Origin: an uncultured Oscillospiraceae bacterium
GTDB taxonomy: Bacteria; Bacillota; Clostridia; Oscillospirales; Oscillospiraceae
DNA length: 26,477 nt
Direction: 5' to 3'
NCBI GenBank assembly: GCA_910577915.1
Contig: CAJTOM010000031.1
Coordinates: 1 to 26,477, forward strand
The notes beneath the pieces were generated by a model. It did no database searches. It was given only the letters and a program-made list of their open reading frames with translations, and was not told the origin of the DNA. A program made the translations under genes and the position numbers. This document shows positions 7,009 through 15,313 of this stretch, in pieces. How positions within the stretch are numbered: position 1 is the stretch's first letter; every line of letters starts with the position of its first letter.

Positions 7009-8880
7009 ATGCAGCAAGATCAATTCATCCTCAATATCATCCACCGCCCCGAGATGGTGCCGGAGTACGCCGAGAAGGTCACCGGCCAGGGCAGGGCGGA
7101 GGACCTGGGCCGCAAGGCCCTGCTCACCGAGAGCCTGGACATCTTCAAGCTCCAGCAGGAGGCCGCCCACAGAAACGGCCTGAAGACCACCATCCAGATG
7201 ACCTACGCCAGCCTCTTCAACGACGAGGCCGTGGCCCTGGCCAAGGCGGACCACGCGCAGTACGGCGACGAGATCGCCCTGAGCCTGCTGGGCCTGCCCT
7301 GCAAGGAGTTCCGGGAGAAGTACAAGACCAAGGACTTCTGCATCTGGATGTTTGACATGGACATGAAGCGCAACGTGGTGGACGACGTCTTCGGTAAGTT
7401 CCACGACTGCTTCGGCTTCTACCCGGCCTCCACCGGCAGCTACTACATGGACGCGGCCCTGATCAACTACATCAAGGAGACGTACCCCTCCGTCAAGTGC
7501 GCCGTGGCCACCTGCTGGGAGGAGGGCCCCAAGGCCTACCACACCTGCAACAACTCCTGGTACACCTTCATGGACGGCGGCCCCTGGGCGCCCTGGATTC
7601 CCTCCAAGGTCAACACCCACGCCCCCGCCGCCAACGAGGCCGAGGACAGCGGCATCGTGGCCATCCCCCACCTGAGCCGGGATCTGATGGCCTGCTACGA
7701 CGGCAACGGCTCCAACTTCGGCACCCACCCCCAGAACGTGCTGCGGGGCATGCTCTACACGCCGGGGCAGTTCAACCCAGATGGCAGCTACTCCGGCCAG
7801 AGCTACCCCTACCTCTATAACCTCATCGACCAGTACCGCTACCAGGCCAGGTTCAACAACGGCTACGCCTACAACATGCAGTTTGTGGGCCCCGGCTGGA
7901 TGAATAAGATGGGCCGGTGGGAGGCCCCCTACGAGCTGCTCAAGGCCAGCTACGACGACGGCTGTGCCTACTACGGCCAGCTGAAAAAAGAGGGTAAGCT
8001 CGTTGACATGACCATGTCCGAGTTTGCCGACTACTACCGGGGGAAGAAGCGCTACACCGAGCCGGAGTGCGCCCTCTGGCGGGACATCATCTACGGCAGC
8101 GACAAGCAGCTTTTCTGGTACTGCGACCCCTATATGCGCGCCTGCGTGAACATGGACCAGGGCGGGGCCATTGTGGATCTGCGGCCCTACGCCGCCAAGC
8201 TGGAGTGGGAGATCGGCATCGGCACCAAACACGTCCAGGAGTGCGGCTACCCCTATCTCATTCAGGAGAAGTACCGTGCGGGCTACTTCACCCACTACGC
8301 CGGGGAGGGCACCGTCCGCTCCGCCAAGCTCTGCCGCAACGGCGAGGAGGTGGATCTGTGCCTGTGCCGCACCCACGCCCATTTCTCCCAGGAGGGGACC
8401 TGCCGGAAGCTCACCCTGGACCCGGTGGAGGTGGTCTTCTCCGACGTGACGGTGAAGGTGCAGACGGTGCTCACCTTCCAGGAGGGCACGGGGGACATCA
8501 AAATCGAGCGCACCATCCTGGAGACCACCGACCCCTCCGCAGAGGTTGCCATCAACGAGTACATGGTGGCCTGCTACGGCACCACCGAGTATCCGGAGGA
8601 CATGACGAGCCTCACCCTCAGCGCCCGGAAGGGGGACGAGGAGCACCCCATGGCCTACGCCTACAAGTGCCGGGAGTTCGCCCTGGAGGGGGCGGAGGAG
8701 GTCTCCTGCGTGCTGCCGCCCATCAAAACAAGGGTCTCCCTGGAGTGCCGGGGCCGGGACAAGGAGGGCTATTATAAAGAGGGCTACGCCTTCAGCCCCA
8801 TGTTCACCCTGGGCTACACCGGGACGCTGAAGGAGAAGGAGGTGTTCACCACATGGCTCAAGCTGGCAAGGGCAGACTGA
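7009..8880 (+). CDS. 623-aa protein of unknown function in the sugar-import operon
   Basis: I do not recognise a named family with certainty. No signal peptide or membrane segment is visible, so it is probably cytoplasmic. The N-terminal half (about 40-210) alternates helices and strands and includes GDEIALSLLG, FDMDMKRNVVDDVFGKF and FYPASTGSYYMDAALINYIK. That pattern resembles the (beta/alpha) barrel of the glycoside hydrolase/deacetylase superfamily, although I cannot see a complete metal-binding triad. The rest is rich in Tyr and Trp (such as GPWAPWIPSKVNTHAPA) and ends in strand-rich sequence, as in accessory domains of carbohydrate enzymes. AAAAGGA at 6994-7000 precedes the ATG. Its place after a sugar importer suggests it acts on the imported compound, for example as a hydrolase. 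This is inference from context. Confidence 0.6.
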   Translation: MQQDQFILNIIHRPEMVPEYAEKVTGQGRAEDLGRKALLTESLDIFKLQQEAAHRNGLKTTIQMTYASLFNDEAVALAKADHAQYGDEIALSLLGLPCKEFREKYKTKDFCIWMFDMDMKRNVVDDVFGKFHDCFGFYPASTGSYYMDAALINYIKETYPSVKCAVATCWEEGPKAYHTCNNSWYTFMDGGPWAPWIPSKVNTHAPAANEAEDSGIVAIPHLSRDLMACYDGNGSNFGTHPQNVLRGMLYTPGQFNPDGSYSGQSYPYLYNLIDQYRYQARFNNGYAYNMQFVGPGWMNKMGRWEAPYELLKASYDDGCAYYGQLKKEGKLVDMTMSEFADYYRGKKRYTEPECALWRDIIYGSDKQLFWYCDPYMRACVNMDQGGAIVDLRPYAAKLEWEIGIGTKHVQECGYPYLIQEKYRAGYFTHYAGEGTVRSAKLCRNGEEVDLCLCRTHAHFSQEGTCRKLTLDPVEVVFSDVTVKVQTVLTFQEGTGDIKIERTILETTDPSAEVAINEYMVACYGTTEYPEDMTSLTLSARKGDEEHPMAYAYKCREFALEGAEEVSCVLPPIKTRVSLECRGRDKEGYYKEGYAFSPMFTLGYTGTLKEKEVFTTWLKLARAD

Positions 8881-9077
8881 ACTACCGCTGTCCCTCCTGC
8901 TTCATGCGGGATCTGGACATCGACATGTTTTTCGACCCGGACAAGAAGGAGTACTACTGCATCCGCTGCCAGTACACCGGCAAAGAGGAGGACGTGCTGG
9001 CCAAAAACCAGATGGCCCGCTTCCGCTACCGGTTTCTGGAGAAGCGTTTTACAGAGGACGAGTTCGAGACATTCTAA
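8853..9077 (+). CDS. small zinc-ribbon protein
   Basis: This 74-aa protein contains two CxxC knuckles: CPSC near residues 13-16 and CIRC near 36-39. They are separated by a short acidic/aromatic stretch, a typical zinc-ribbon layout, and a charged C-terminal helix rich in Arg, Phe and Glu follows. It overlaps the last 28 nt of the 623-aa gene in another frame. AAGGAGG at about 8836-8842 lies about 10 nt before the ATG, so translation is probably coupled to the upstream gene. Such small ribbons can bind nucleic acid or act as protein-interaction modules; nothing here shows which. It is the last gene before a strong bidirectional terminator. Confidence 0.75.
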   Translation: MAQAGKGRLNYRCPSCFMRDLDIDMFFDPDKKEYYCIRCQYTGKEEDVLAKNQMARFRYRFLEKRFTEDEFETF

Positions 9078-9116
9078 AAAGCGGCGCCGTTCCCATCGGA
9101 ACGGCGCCGCTTTTTT
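9076..9116. terminator. bidirectional terminator between convergent operons
   Basis: A perfect 13-bp stem (9081-9093 with 9098-9110) has a CATC loop and is flanked by A5 at 9076-9080 and T6 at 9111-9116. It would terminate both the rightward LacI-controlled operon and the leftward DeoR-linked operon. Confidence 0.92.
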
Positions 9117-9131
9117 GATGGGGAAATTCGA

Positions 9132-10562
9132 TCAGCCGTTGGTTGCGTTGTACATCTCAAAGGCGGTGTTGATGGTCTCGCACATGGCGTTGATGGCCTC
9201 GTCCACCGGGGTGCCGCCAATGACCGCCTCCAGGCAGGTGGCCCCGGCGGGGGTGTACTCGTTGTTGTTGGCCACGAAGGCGTAGAACGCGCTGTCGTCC
9301 GCGCCCTGCAGGGCCTCGATCAGGCGGTTGACATAGGCGTAGTCCTCCTCCGCCAGGAAGGCCTGATAGCCTTCGGCGTTGTAGATCTCGTCATAGAGGG
9401 GCAGATAGCCGGTCTCCAGGTTCCAATCCACCTGGACGTCGGGGGAGGTGAAGTACTTGATAAACTCCCAGGCCCCCTGCTGCTCCTCGGGTCTGCCGTT
9501 GTCCACGATGAAGAAGCCGTTGCCGGAGGAGCAATAGCCGGTCTGCCTGCCGTTGTCCGTGGCGGAGAACATAGGCACAAAGCCGAACTTGATGCCGCCC
9601 TCTGCGGCGGCGTCGCGGGCCTGGGTGAGGTAGGAGTTGGTGGTGACGATCATGGCCAGCTCGCTGCGGCCCAGGGCGGGGAACATATCCTCCTTGATCT
9701 TGGAGCCGAAGGGGAACATATAGCCCTTGGCGGACAGGTCCGCCCACTGCTGGTAATACTGGCGGACGATGTCGGCGAAGCCGTCGCTGTTGTCATTGTA
9801 GAGGCACCTGGTGGGCAGGCCGCTGGCGCCGTTGTCGTTGTCCACGGTGTAGAAGCCCTCCCGGTGGAACGCATAGTTAGCCCAGATGCCGGAGTGCTCC
9901 TCGGCGATGGCGTAGGGGGCGTAGCCGCCCTCGCAGATCTTGACGGCGGCGTCATAGACCCGGTCCATGCTGGTCAGGGAGTAGGGGTCGATGCCGGCGG
10001 CCTCGAAGATGTCCGCGTTGTAGAAGAAGCCGGACAGGCTCAGCCCCAGGGGGTAGCCGATCAGCCGGCCGTCCACGCCGTAAGTAGAGATCAAGTTGCC
10101 GTACAGGTCCCGGTCATAGGCGGGATCGGCATCAATGAACTCCTGAACGTTGCGGATAAAGCCGGAGTGGAGATAGGAGCCCACAGTCTCGGAGGAGCTG
10201 TTGCACAGGGCGGGCAGATTGGCCTTGTCGGTGGCCTGGAGCTTGGCCAGCTGGTCGAAGTAGCCGCCGTTGTACTCCATCTGAACAAAATACTTGTCCT
10301 GGGAGCCGTTGAAGCCATCAATGATCTTCTGCACGCGCTCCGCACCGTTGCCGGTATAGGGGCACCAGTACATGACGCTCACACGGTCAGCCGGAGCGGG
10401 AGCCGGCGTCTGGCCGTCCTGCGCGCCGGAGGGCTGGCTGTTGGAGGGCGGCGGGGCGCCGCTGTCGTTCTTGCCGCCGCTGGTCCCGCTGCAGGCGCAC
10501 AGGGCCGCGGCCATGAGCAGTGCAAGAGCAAGGGATACGATGCGCGTCATTCTCTTTTTCAT
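9132..10562 (-). CDS. ABC-importer solute-binding lipoprotein (family 1, UgpB-like)
   Basis: This 476-aa lipoprotein is the last gene of a five-gene leftward operon. The signal peptide MKKRMTRIVSLALALLMAAA is followed by the lipobox LCAC with Cys 24, then a Ser/Gly/Pro-rich linker to about residue 60. The mature domain starts VSVMYWCPYTGNGAERVQKIIDGF, typical of family 1 binding proteins. Inner segments include YPLGLSLSGFFYNADIFEAAGI and FFIVDNGRPEEQQGAWEFIKYF, which match the UgpB-like group. The open frame continues upstream to 10730. The ATG at 10562 is chosen because AAAAGGAG lies just before it and the signal peptide begins there. The ligand is unknown; its partners are an aminotransferase, an MlrC-like hydrolase, a kinase and a phosphodiesterase. 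Confidence 0.9.
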   Translation of the reverse strand: MKKRMTRIVSLALALLMAAALCACSGTSGGKNDSGAPPPSNSQPSGAQDGQTPAPAPADRVSVMYWCPYTGNGAERVQKIIDGFNGSQDKYFVQMEYNGGYFDQLAKLQATDKANLPALCNSSSETVGSYLHSGFIRNVQEFIDADPAYDRDLYGNLISTYGVDGRLIGYPLGLSLSGFFYNADIFEAAGIDPYSLTSMDRVYDAAVKICEGGYAPYAIAEEHSGIWANYAFHREGFYTVDNDNGASGLPTRCLYNDNSDGFADIVRQYYQQWADLSAKGYMFPFGSKIKEDMFPALGRSELAMIVTTNSYLTQARDAAAEGGIKFGFVPMFSATDNGRQTGYCSSGNGFFIVDNGRPEEQQGAWEFIKYFTSPDVQVDWNLETGYLPLYDEIYNAEGYQAFLAEEDYAYVNRLIEALQGADDSAFYAFVANNNEYTPAGATCLEAVIGGTPVDEAINAMCETINTAFEMYNATNG

Positions 10563-10645
10563 GGTGATTCTCCTTTTCATCATAGTTGACAGCAGCTGCC
10601 GCAGGGGCAGCGTATGTCGCTGCTGGGTGGGGACGCTCGGTTCCG

Positions 10646-11500
10646 TCAGCCCTTCACGGAGCCCTCGGTCATGCCCTTGATGAGGTACCGCTGGCCCACG
10701 ATGAACACGAGCACCGCCGGCACGATGCACAGGGCTGCCCCCGCCAGTACGTGGGCGGTCTGGCCCGCCTCGCCGCCCTCCAGCATGGCCATGCCGATCT
10801 GGACGGTGCGCATCCGGTTGGAGGTGGTGACCAGCAGGGGCCAGAAGTAGCGGTTGTAGATGATAATGAACTCATAGATGGCCAGCGACGCCATGGAGGG
10901 CGCCGACAGGGGCATCGCGATGCGCAGGAAGAAGCCGATGTCCGAGCACCCGTCGATGTCGGCGGCGTCCTTCAGGTCCCTGGGGATGGTCAGATAGAAC
11001 TGGCGCATGAGGAAGATGCCCATGCCGCCCACCAGGGCCGGCAGCGCCATGCCCAGGTGCGTATCCGTCAGGTTCCAGTGCTGGATCTGGATATAGTTGG
11101 TGATAACCACCACGTCGGCGGGGATCATCATGGTCATCAGGATCACGCTGAAGATGAGGTTCTTGCCTTTGAACCGGAAGAAGACCAGGGCATAGGCCGC
11201 GCAGCTGCAGAAGGCCAGCTGGCAGACGATGACGATGGCGCACTGGATGAAGGTGTTGAGCAGGTAGGTGCCGATGGGGACGGACTCCATCACCCACGTG
11301 AAGTTCTCCAGGGTGGGATTGTGGGGGAGGAGGTCCAGCCCCGTGGTGCCCATCAGCTCCCGGTTCGTCTTCAGGGCGAAGAGGATGCAGATGATGATGG
11401 GAAAGATGATGACCAGGCCCAGCAGGACCTTCAGGGCGTACAGGGCGCCGCGCCGGAGGCCGCGCCTGCGGAGAACCGCTTTGCATATGTTCTCTTTCAT
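10646..11500 (-). CDS. ABC-importer permease, UgpE/MalG type
   Basis: This 284-aa six-segment permease has a basic N-terminus, a first membrane segment at about 22-42, and the EAA loop RDLKDAADIDGCSDIGFFLR near residues 175-195. It ends in YLIKGMTEGSVKG, the typical C-terminus of this permease class. Its ATG shares one base with the stop codon of the upstream permease, and no strong ribosome binding site is seen, so translation is likely coupled. It pairs with the UgpA-like protein to form the channel for the binding protein encoded next. No ATPase gene is present in this operon either. Confidence 0.92.
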   Translation of the reverse strand: MKENICKAVLRRRGLRRGALYALKVLLGLVIIFPIIICILFALKTNRELMGTTGLDLLPHNPTLENFTWVMESVPIGTYLLNTFIQCAIVIVCQLAFCSCAAYALVFFRFKGKNLIFSVILMTMMIPADVVVITNYIQIQHWNLTDTHLGMALPALVGGMGIFLMRQFYLTIPRDLKDAADIDGCSDIGFFLRIAMPLSAPSMASLAIYEFIIIYNRYFWPLLVTTSNRMRTVQIGMAMLEGGEAGQTAHVLAGAALCIVPAVLVFIVGQRYLIKGMTEGSVKG

Positions 11501-12381
11501 CAGTAAAACACCATCCTGCTTTCCGTCGCGCGCTGGATCCGGGTCGCGGCAAAGATCACCAGGAACAGGAGCAGCGCCTGGGCGCAGGCCGTCTCATACC
11601 GGCCGTTGAGGATTGCGTTCTGATAGACGCTGAAAATCAGGGTGGAGGTGCTGTTGTTGGGTCCCCCGTTGGTCAGGAGCTTGATCTGGGCGAAGGCCCG
11701 CAGGGAGTTGGTGATGTTCAGAAACACCACGAAGAAAATCTGCGGGGAGGCGATGGGGATCATGATGCTGAAGGCCCGGCGGAAGGGGCCCGCACCGTCC
11801 AGCTTGGCGCACTCCAGCAGGTCCCCCGGCACGTTGCGGAACCCCACCAGCAGGAAGATATAGCTTGCGCCGATGCTCAGCCACACAGTCACCAGGGATA
11901 CGGCGAGCAGGGCCCACCGGCTGTCCTGAAGCCAGGCGATATTGACGCCCAGGATGGCGTTGAGGGTGCCCCCCTCCTTGCGCATGAGGAAGGTAAAGAT
12001 CACCGCCGCCGGGGCGGAGGCCACCGCCATGGGCAGGGCGTAGAGCACCTCGTACAGCCGGCTCCCCCGCTCCCGCTCTGCGCTGATCAGCGCCAGCAGG
12101 AGGGACACCGCCAGCGTCCCCAGGCAGACGATCAGTGCAAATTTGATGGTGTTGCCGAACACCTGCCGGAAGGTGCTGGAGGTTAAGATGCGGACGTAGT
12201 TGGACAATCCCGCCCACTTCACAAAGTCCCCCTTCTTGTCCGTGAGCGCGAAGGACAGGATGATCGTCTTTACAAAGGGCCACAGGGTGAACATGACGAA
12301 CAGCGCCATGCTCGGCAGCAGCAGCAGGTACGGGGTCAGCGTGAACCGGTTCCTGCCCGCCGCGCGTCTCTTTTCATGCAT
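11500..12381 (-). CDS. ABC-importer permease, UgpA/MalF type
   Basis: This 293-aa permease has the first membrane segment at about 16-38 (PYLLLLPSMALFVMFTLWPF), the classic start of UgpA-like proteins. The EAA loop is GDLLECAKLDGAGPFRRAF near 190-208. Towards the C-terminus, FAQIKLLTNGGPNNSTSTL is a hallmark of this subfamily. AAAAGGAGGTCC on the minus strand precedes the ATG with good spacing. It follows the MlrC-like gene after 49 nt, without a visible terminator, in the same leftward operon. Confidence 0.92.
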   Translation of the reverse strand: MHEKRRAAGRNRFTLTPYLLLLPSMALFVMFTLWPFVKTIILSFALTDKKGDFVKWAGLSNYVRILTSSTFRQVFGNTIKFALIVCLGTLAVSLLLALISAERERGSRLYEVLYALPMAVASAPAAVIFTFLMRKEGGTLNAILGVNIAWLQDSRWALLAVSLVTVWLSIGASYIFLLVGFRNVPGDLLECAKLDGAGPFRRAFSIMIPIASPQIFFVVFLNITNSLRAFAQIKLLTNGGPNNSTSTLIFSVYQNAILNGRYETACAQALLLFLVIFAATRIQRATESRMVFY

Positions 12382-12430
12382 AGTTCGGACCTCCTTTTGC
12401 GCATTTGCCGCCGCGCCGCCCCGTCTGCGT

Positions 12431-13924
12431 CTATACGGGCAGGGGGATGGAGTATTCGCTGATGTCCGTAAACGGATAGAAGTAGTGCGGCAGCCGCTTG
12501 TAGTGTACCCGATCCAGATGGATGGGGGCGGTACCCGGCGTGTCGGTCTCGCAGATCTCCAGGGCCATGGGCTCGTAGGCCGCCCGGAAGGAGGTGCAGG
12601 CCTTCACCGCCACCAGTTGGTACTCCTTCGGCTCGATGCCGAACTGCCGGTAGAGCTGGGGGTCCCCCGGGGCGGACATACCCTCACAGACAAGTATGTC
12701 CATACTGCCGGCGTTCAGTACGGCGGTCCGGCCGATGTTGTTGTGCAGCCCCCGGCCCGCCGGGCCCTCCTGCACAAAATGTCCGTCGTGGAAGGAGCGC
12801 ACGCGGGCCTCCACCCTGACGGGCTGGTAGAAGCCGCCGCCCCTTGCGCCGCCCAGCATAACGCTGATGGCCTCCCCCTCCCGGGCCCGGTAGATGGCGT
12901 CCACGGCCTGGGCGTCGTTGAGACTGATGGCGGCCTTCACATGGGAGCCGCGCGCCAGAATGCGGGCGATGACCGCCGGGCTGTCCCCGCAGGCGCCCGC
13001 GTTGGAGGAGTCCGCCGCGTCCACCAGGATAATGGGTTTGCCGGAGTGGTTTCGCTCCGCCCGGCTGATGACCTCGTCGATGGAGTAGAGCTCCGCCCGG
13101 AAGGTGCTGCGGATGTGGAACAGGCGCTCCGCCAGATCCACCGCCCGCCGCTTGGCGGTCAGCTTGTCCCTGGCCACCGTGACGATGGCCGAACCGGCGT
13201 CCGCCACGTCCAGCCAGGGCTGCATCTGGAACACGGAGAAATCCAGCAGCTCCCCGGCCTCCACCAGGGACTCCCCATACCGCATCAGAGCCCCGAAGGG
13301 TCCCCGGAGGGTGGTGTAGCTGCTGGCGGGGACGATCATAGGCACGGTGGTGCGCACCGACCGGGGGGCCGGTCCCCCGGACAGGGCGGACAGCAGCAGC
13401 CGGGCCGCCCGGCAGCCGGTCTCAAAGAAATCCTCGTGAGGATAGGTGTGGTAGCCGCAGATGTAGTTGACGGACTTCTGCATCAGGGCCGTCACGTTGG
13501 CATGGAGGTCGCAGCTGACGGCGATCACCGTCTCCTCGCCCGCCACGGCGCGCAGCTGCTGCAGGAGCAGGCCGCAGGCGTCCTCCACCTGGGTGGTCTG
13601 GGTGGCCCCGTGGAGGGAGACCAGCAGCCCCTCCACCGGGAGCTCCGCCCTGAGCCTGGAGATGGTCTCCTCCAGAAAGTGGAGCAGAACGCCGTGGTCC
13701 ACCGCGCCGCCGCTGTTTCCGTTCATGGAGTACAGAGGGACCACCGTCCCGCCGCCCTCCTCCGTCACTCGGATCATCCCCCCCACGGCGCAGGGCTTAT
13801 CCCGCAGGGCCCGGTACATGTCCGTCCCGCCGTAGACGCCGCAGCGCTGGAAGTCGGCCATGCTGCGGGGCACGGGGTTGAACGAGTTGGTCTCTTCTCT
13901 GAACTCGCATATCGCAATTTTCAT
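12431..13924 (-). CDS. M81-family metallohydrolase (MlrC/microcystinase C-like)
   Basis: This 497-aa cytoplasmic protein matches the M81/MlrC family, zinc enzymes named for degradation of linearised microcystin but widespread with other, mostly unknown, amide substrates. The start MKIAICEFREETNSFNP is typical. Motifs include SLHGA (103-107), CDLHAN (138-143, metal-binding Asp and His), and YHTYPHEDFFETG (158-170) with a further metal-binding His. The later VDAADSSNAGACGDSPAVI corresponds to the conserved Asp/Gly loop at the start of the C-terminal domain. An upstream TTG could start translation at 13945, but GGGAGGAGAG before the ATG at 13924 supports the shorter protein. It lies 37 nt after the aminotransferase in one operon, so it may hydrolyse an imported amide before or after transamination. 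Confidence 0.85.
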   Translation of the reverse strand: MKIAICEFREETNSFNPVPRSMADFQRCGVYGGTDMYRALRDKPCAVGGMIRVTEEGGGTVVPLYSMNGNSGGAVDHGVLLHFLEETISRLRAELPVEGLLVSLHGATQTTQVEDACGLLLQQLRAVAGEETVIAVSCDLHANVTALMQKSVNYICGYHTYPHEDFFETGCRAARLLLSALSGGPAPRSVRTTVPMIVPASSYTTLRGPFGALMRYGESLVEAGELLDFSVFQMQPWLDVADAGSAIVTVARDKLTAKRRAVDLAERLFHIRSTFRAELYSIDEVISRAERNHSGKPIILVDAADSSNAGACGDSPAVIARILARGSHVKAAISLNDAQAVDAIYRAREGEAISVMLGGARGGGFYQPVRVEARVRSFHDGHFVQEGPAGRGLHNNIGRTAVLNAGSMDILVCEGMSAPGDPQLYRQFGIEPKEYQLVAVKACTSFRAAYEPMALEICETDTPGTAPIHLDRVHYKRLPHYFYPFTDISEYSIPLPV

Positions 13925-13961
13925 ATGGAATGTCTCTCCTCCCAAAGCCGGGACGCAGATG

Positions 13962-15068
13962 CTAGGACGCCTGCTTACGCCCCATGGTGCGCAGACACTC
14001 CTCCATCACCCGCAGCATGTTCTCGCAGTCCTGGGGGTAGATTTCCCCCATGTTGGCCACCTGGATCAGATTCTGGGCGGCGTAGTCCCCCTTGCCGATG
14101 TAGAAGATGTACCCCCGGGCCTCCATCTCCTTCAGAAACGCCGGCGCGGCGATCCCCTCGGGCAGGAAGACGGAGGTCACCGTGTTGGACATGTGCTCGG
14201 ACAGGAGCAGCCGCATGCCCAGGTTCGTCAGGCCCTGGCGGATGATCCTGGCGCAGGCCTGGCACCGGGCCACGCGCCCCTCCAGGGTCTCCTCCATGAT
14301 GTTGCCCAGGGCGGTGTTCAGGGGCCAGAAGAGGTTGACGTTGGGGGTGTTGGGGGTCTGGCGGGCGGCGCGGGCGCTGGCGTAGTGCTTGTAGAGGCTG
14401 AGGTAGACGTTTTTGCACTGCTCCGGCGTCAGCGCGTCCAGCACCGCCTTCTTCGCGCAGATGTAGGCGGAGCCGGGGAAGGCCCCCACGCACTTCCCGC
14501 CCACGGAGGTGGCCACGTCGATGTTGTTCTCCGCCACGTTCACGAACTCGCCGCCGGCGGCAGAGACGCAGTCCGCATAGAGGAGTTTGCCGTACCGCCG
14601 GCAGAGCGTTCCGATCTCCCCGGCGGGGTTGATCATGCCGGTGCTGGTCTCGTGGAAGACCATGGCCGCTGCCGTCACCTCGGGGTGCTCCTCCAGGGCC
14701 CTTTCGATGACCTTGAGGTCGGGGTAGGTCCCCCAGGGGAAGGCCACGTCCACCTTGGGGATGCCGTACTTATCGATGATCTCCAGCAGCCGCTCCCCGA
14801 ACAGGCCGTTGCGGATCAGCAGCACGCTCTCTCCGTCCCGGAACAGGGAGGAGAGCACGGTCTCATTGGCGGAGGTGCCGGAGCCGGAGATGATCACGGG
14901 GTAGTAGCTGTCATCCGCCCGGAACAGCCAGCGGATTTTCTCCTGGGTGTCGGCGAACATGTCCTCAAACTCCTCGCTGCGGTGGCAGATGTCGTAATGG
15001 AGCAGGGCGCTGCGGACATTGTCCTTCACCATGACCGGACCGGGAGAAAATAACTTGGGTGCACTCAT
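13962..15068 (-). CDS. class V aminotransferase (alanine-glyoxylate / PhnW-like)
   Basis: This is a 368-aa PLP-dependent enzyme of the alanine-glyoxylate, serine-pyruvate and 2-aminoethylphosphonate aminotransferase group. Seen in sequence: the SPGPVMV start, HRSEEF (29-34), SGSGTSANE (61-69, cofactor-phosphate region), HETSTGMINP (139-148), the PLP-pyridine Asp at ADC (D166), and GGKCVGAFPG with the probable Schiff-base lysine K192. The length is normal for the family. GGAGGTC precedes the ATG. It is the first gene of the leftward operon and is directly controlled by the promoter at 15134-15162. The HRSEEF motif is closer to alanine-glyoxylate types than to true PhnW, so the amino donor and acceptor remain open; glyoxylate, pyruvate or an aminophosphonate are all possible. 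Confidence 0.85.
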   Translation of the reverse strand: MSAPKLFSPGPVMVKDNVRSALLHYDICHRSEEFEDMFADTQEKIRWLFRADDSYYPVIISGSGTSANETVLSSLFRDGESVLLIRNGLFGERLLEIIDKYGIPKVDVAFPWGTYPDLKVIERALEEHPEVTAAAMVFHETSTGMINPAGEIGTLCRRYGKLLYADCVSAAGGEFVNVAENNIDVATSVGGKCVGAFPGSAYICAKKAVLDALTPEQCKNVYLSLYKHYASARAARQTPNTPNVNLFWPLNTALGNIMEETLEGRVARCQACARIIRQGLTNLGMRLLLSEHMSNTVTSVFLPEGIAAPAFLKEMEARGYIFYIGKGDYAAQNLIQVANMGEIYPQDCENMLRVMEECLRTMGRKQAS

Positions 15069-15133
15069 TGCAAACGACCTCCAATCCTTGCGTTTGATAA
15101 TATTGTTCCCATGTTTTGCGGGATTACCCTTTT

Positions 15134-15162
15134 GTTTTACACTATTCGTGTTGTTTTGTCAA
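15134..15162 (-). promoter_or_regulatory. promoter of the leftward aminotransferase-importer operon
   Basis: On the minus strand, TTGACA (15162-15157) and TAAAAC (15139-15134) are separated by 17 nt. The -10 box matches the consensus at four of six positions. The region is markedly AT-rich against the surrounding genes. A TTTTGTTTTACAC stretch overlaps the -10 box and resembles the putative operator motif nearby. Confidence 0.65.
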
Positions 15163-15186
15163 TAGTTTTTGTGTGATTTTATTGTA

Positions 15187-15220
15187 TTTTGTGGGTTTTA
15201 CACATAAAACCACCACAAAG
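15187..15220. promoter_or_regulatory. putative DeoR operator in the deoR/aminotransferase intergenic region
   Basis: TTTTGTGG at 15187-15194 and CCACAAAG at 15213-15220 flank an inner perfect inverted repeat, GGTTTTA-CACA-TAAAACC (15194-15211). Positions 15187-15208 match 17633-17654 in the other intergenic region of the locus at 18 of 22 bases. The site lies between the two divergent promoters. Confidence 0.5.
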
Positions 15221-15252
15221 TTTTCCACAGTCAACAAAAAAACCTTTTCCTC

Positions 15253-15281
15253 TTGAGATTTCCCCCCGCTTCGGATATAAT
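15253..15281 (+). promoter_or_regulatory. sigma-A promoter of the DeoR-family regulator gene
   Basis: TTGAGA at 15253-15258 and a perfect TATAAT at 15276-15281 are separated by 17 nt. Transcription would begin about 26 nt before the start codon. Confidence 0.8.
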
Positions 15282-15313
15282 TTTGATGAAGCTGAACAGG
15301 AGGTCTTTGCATC

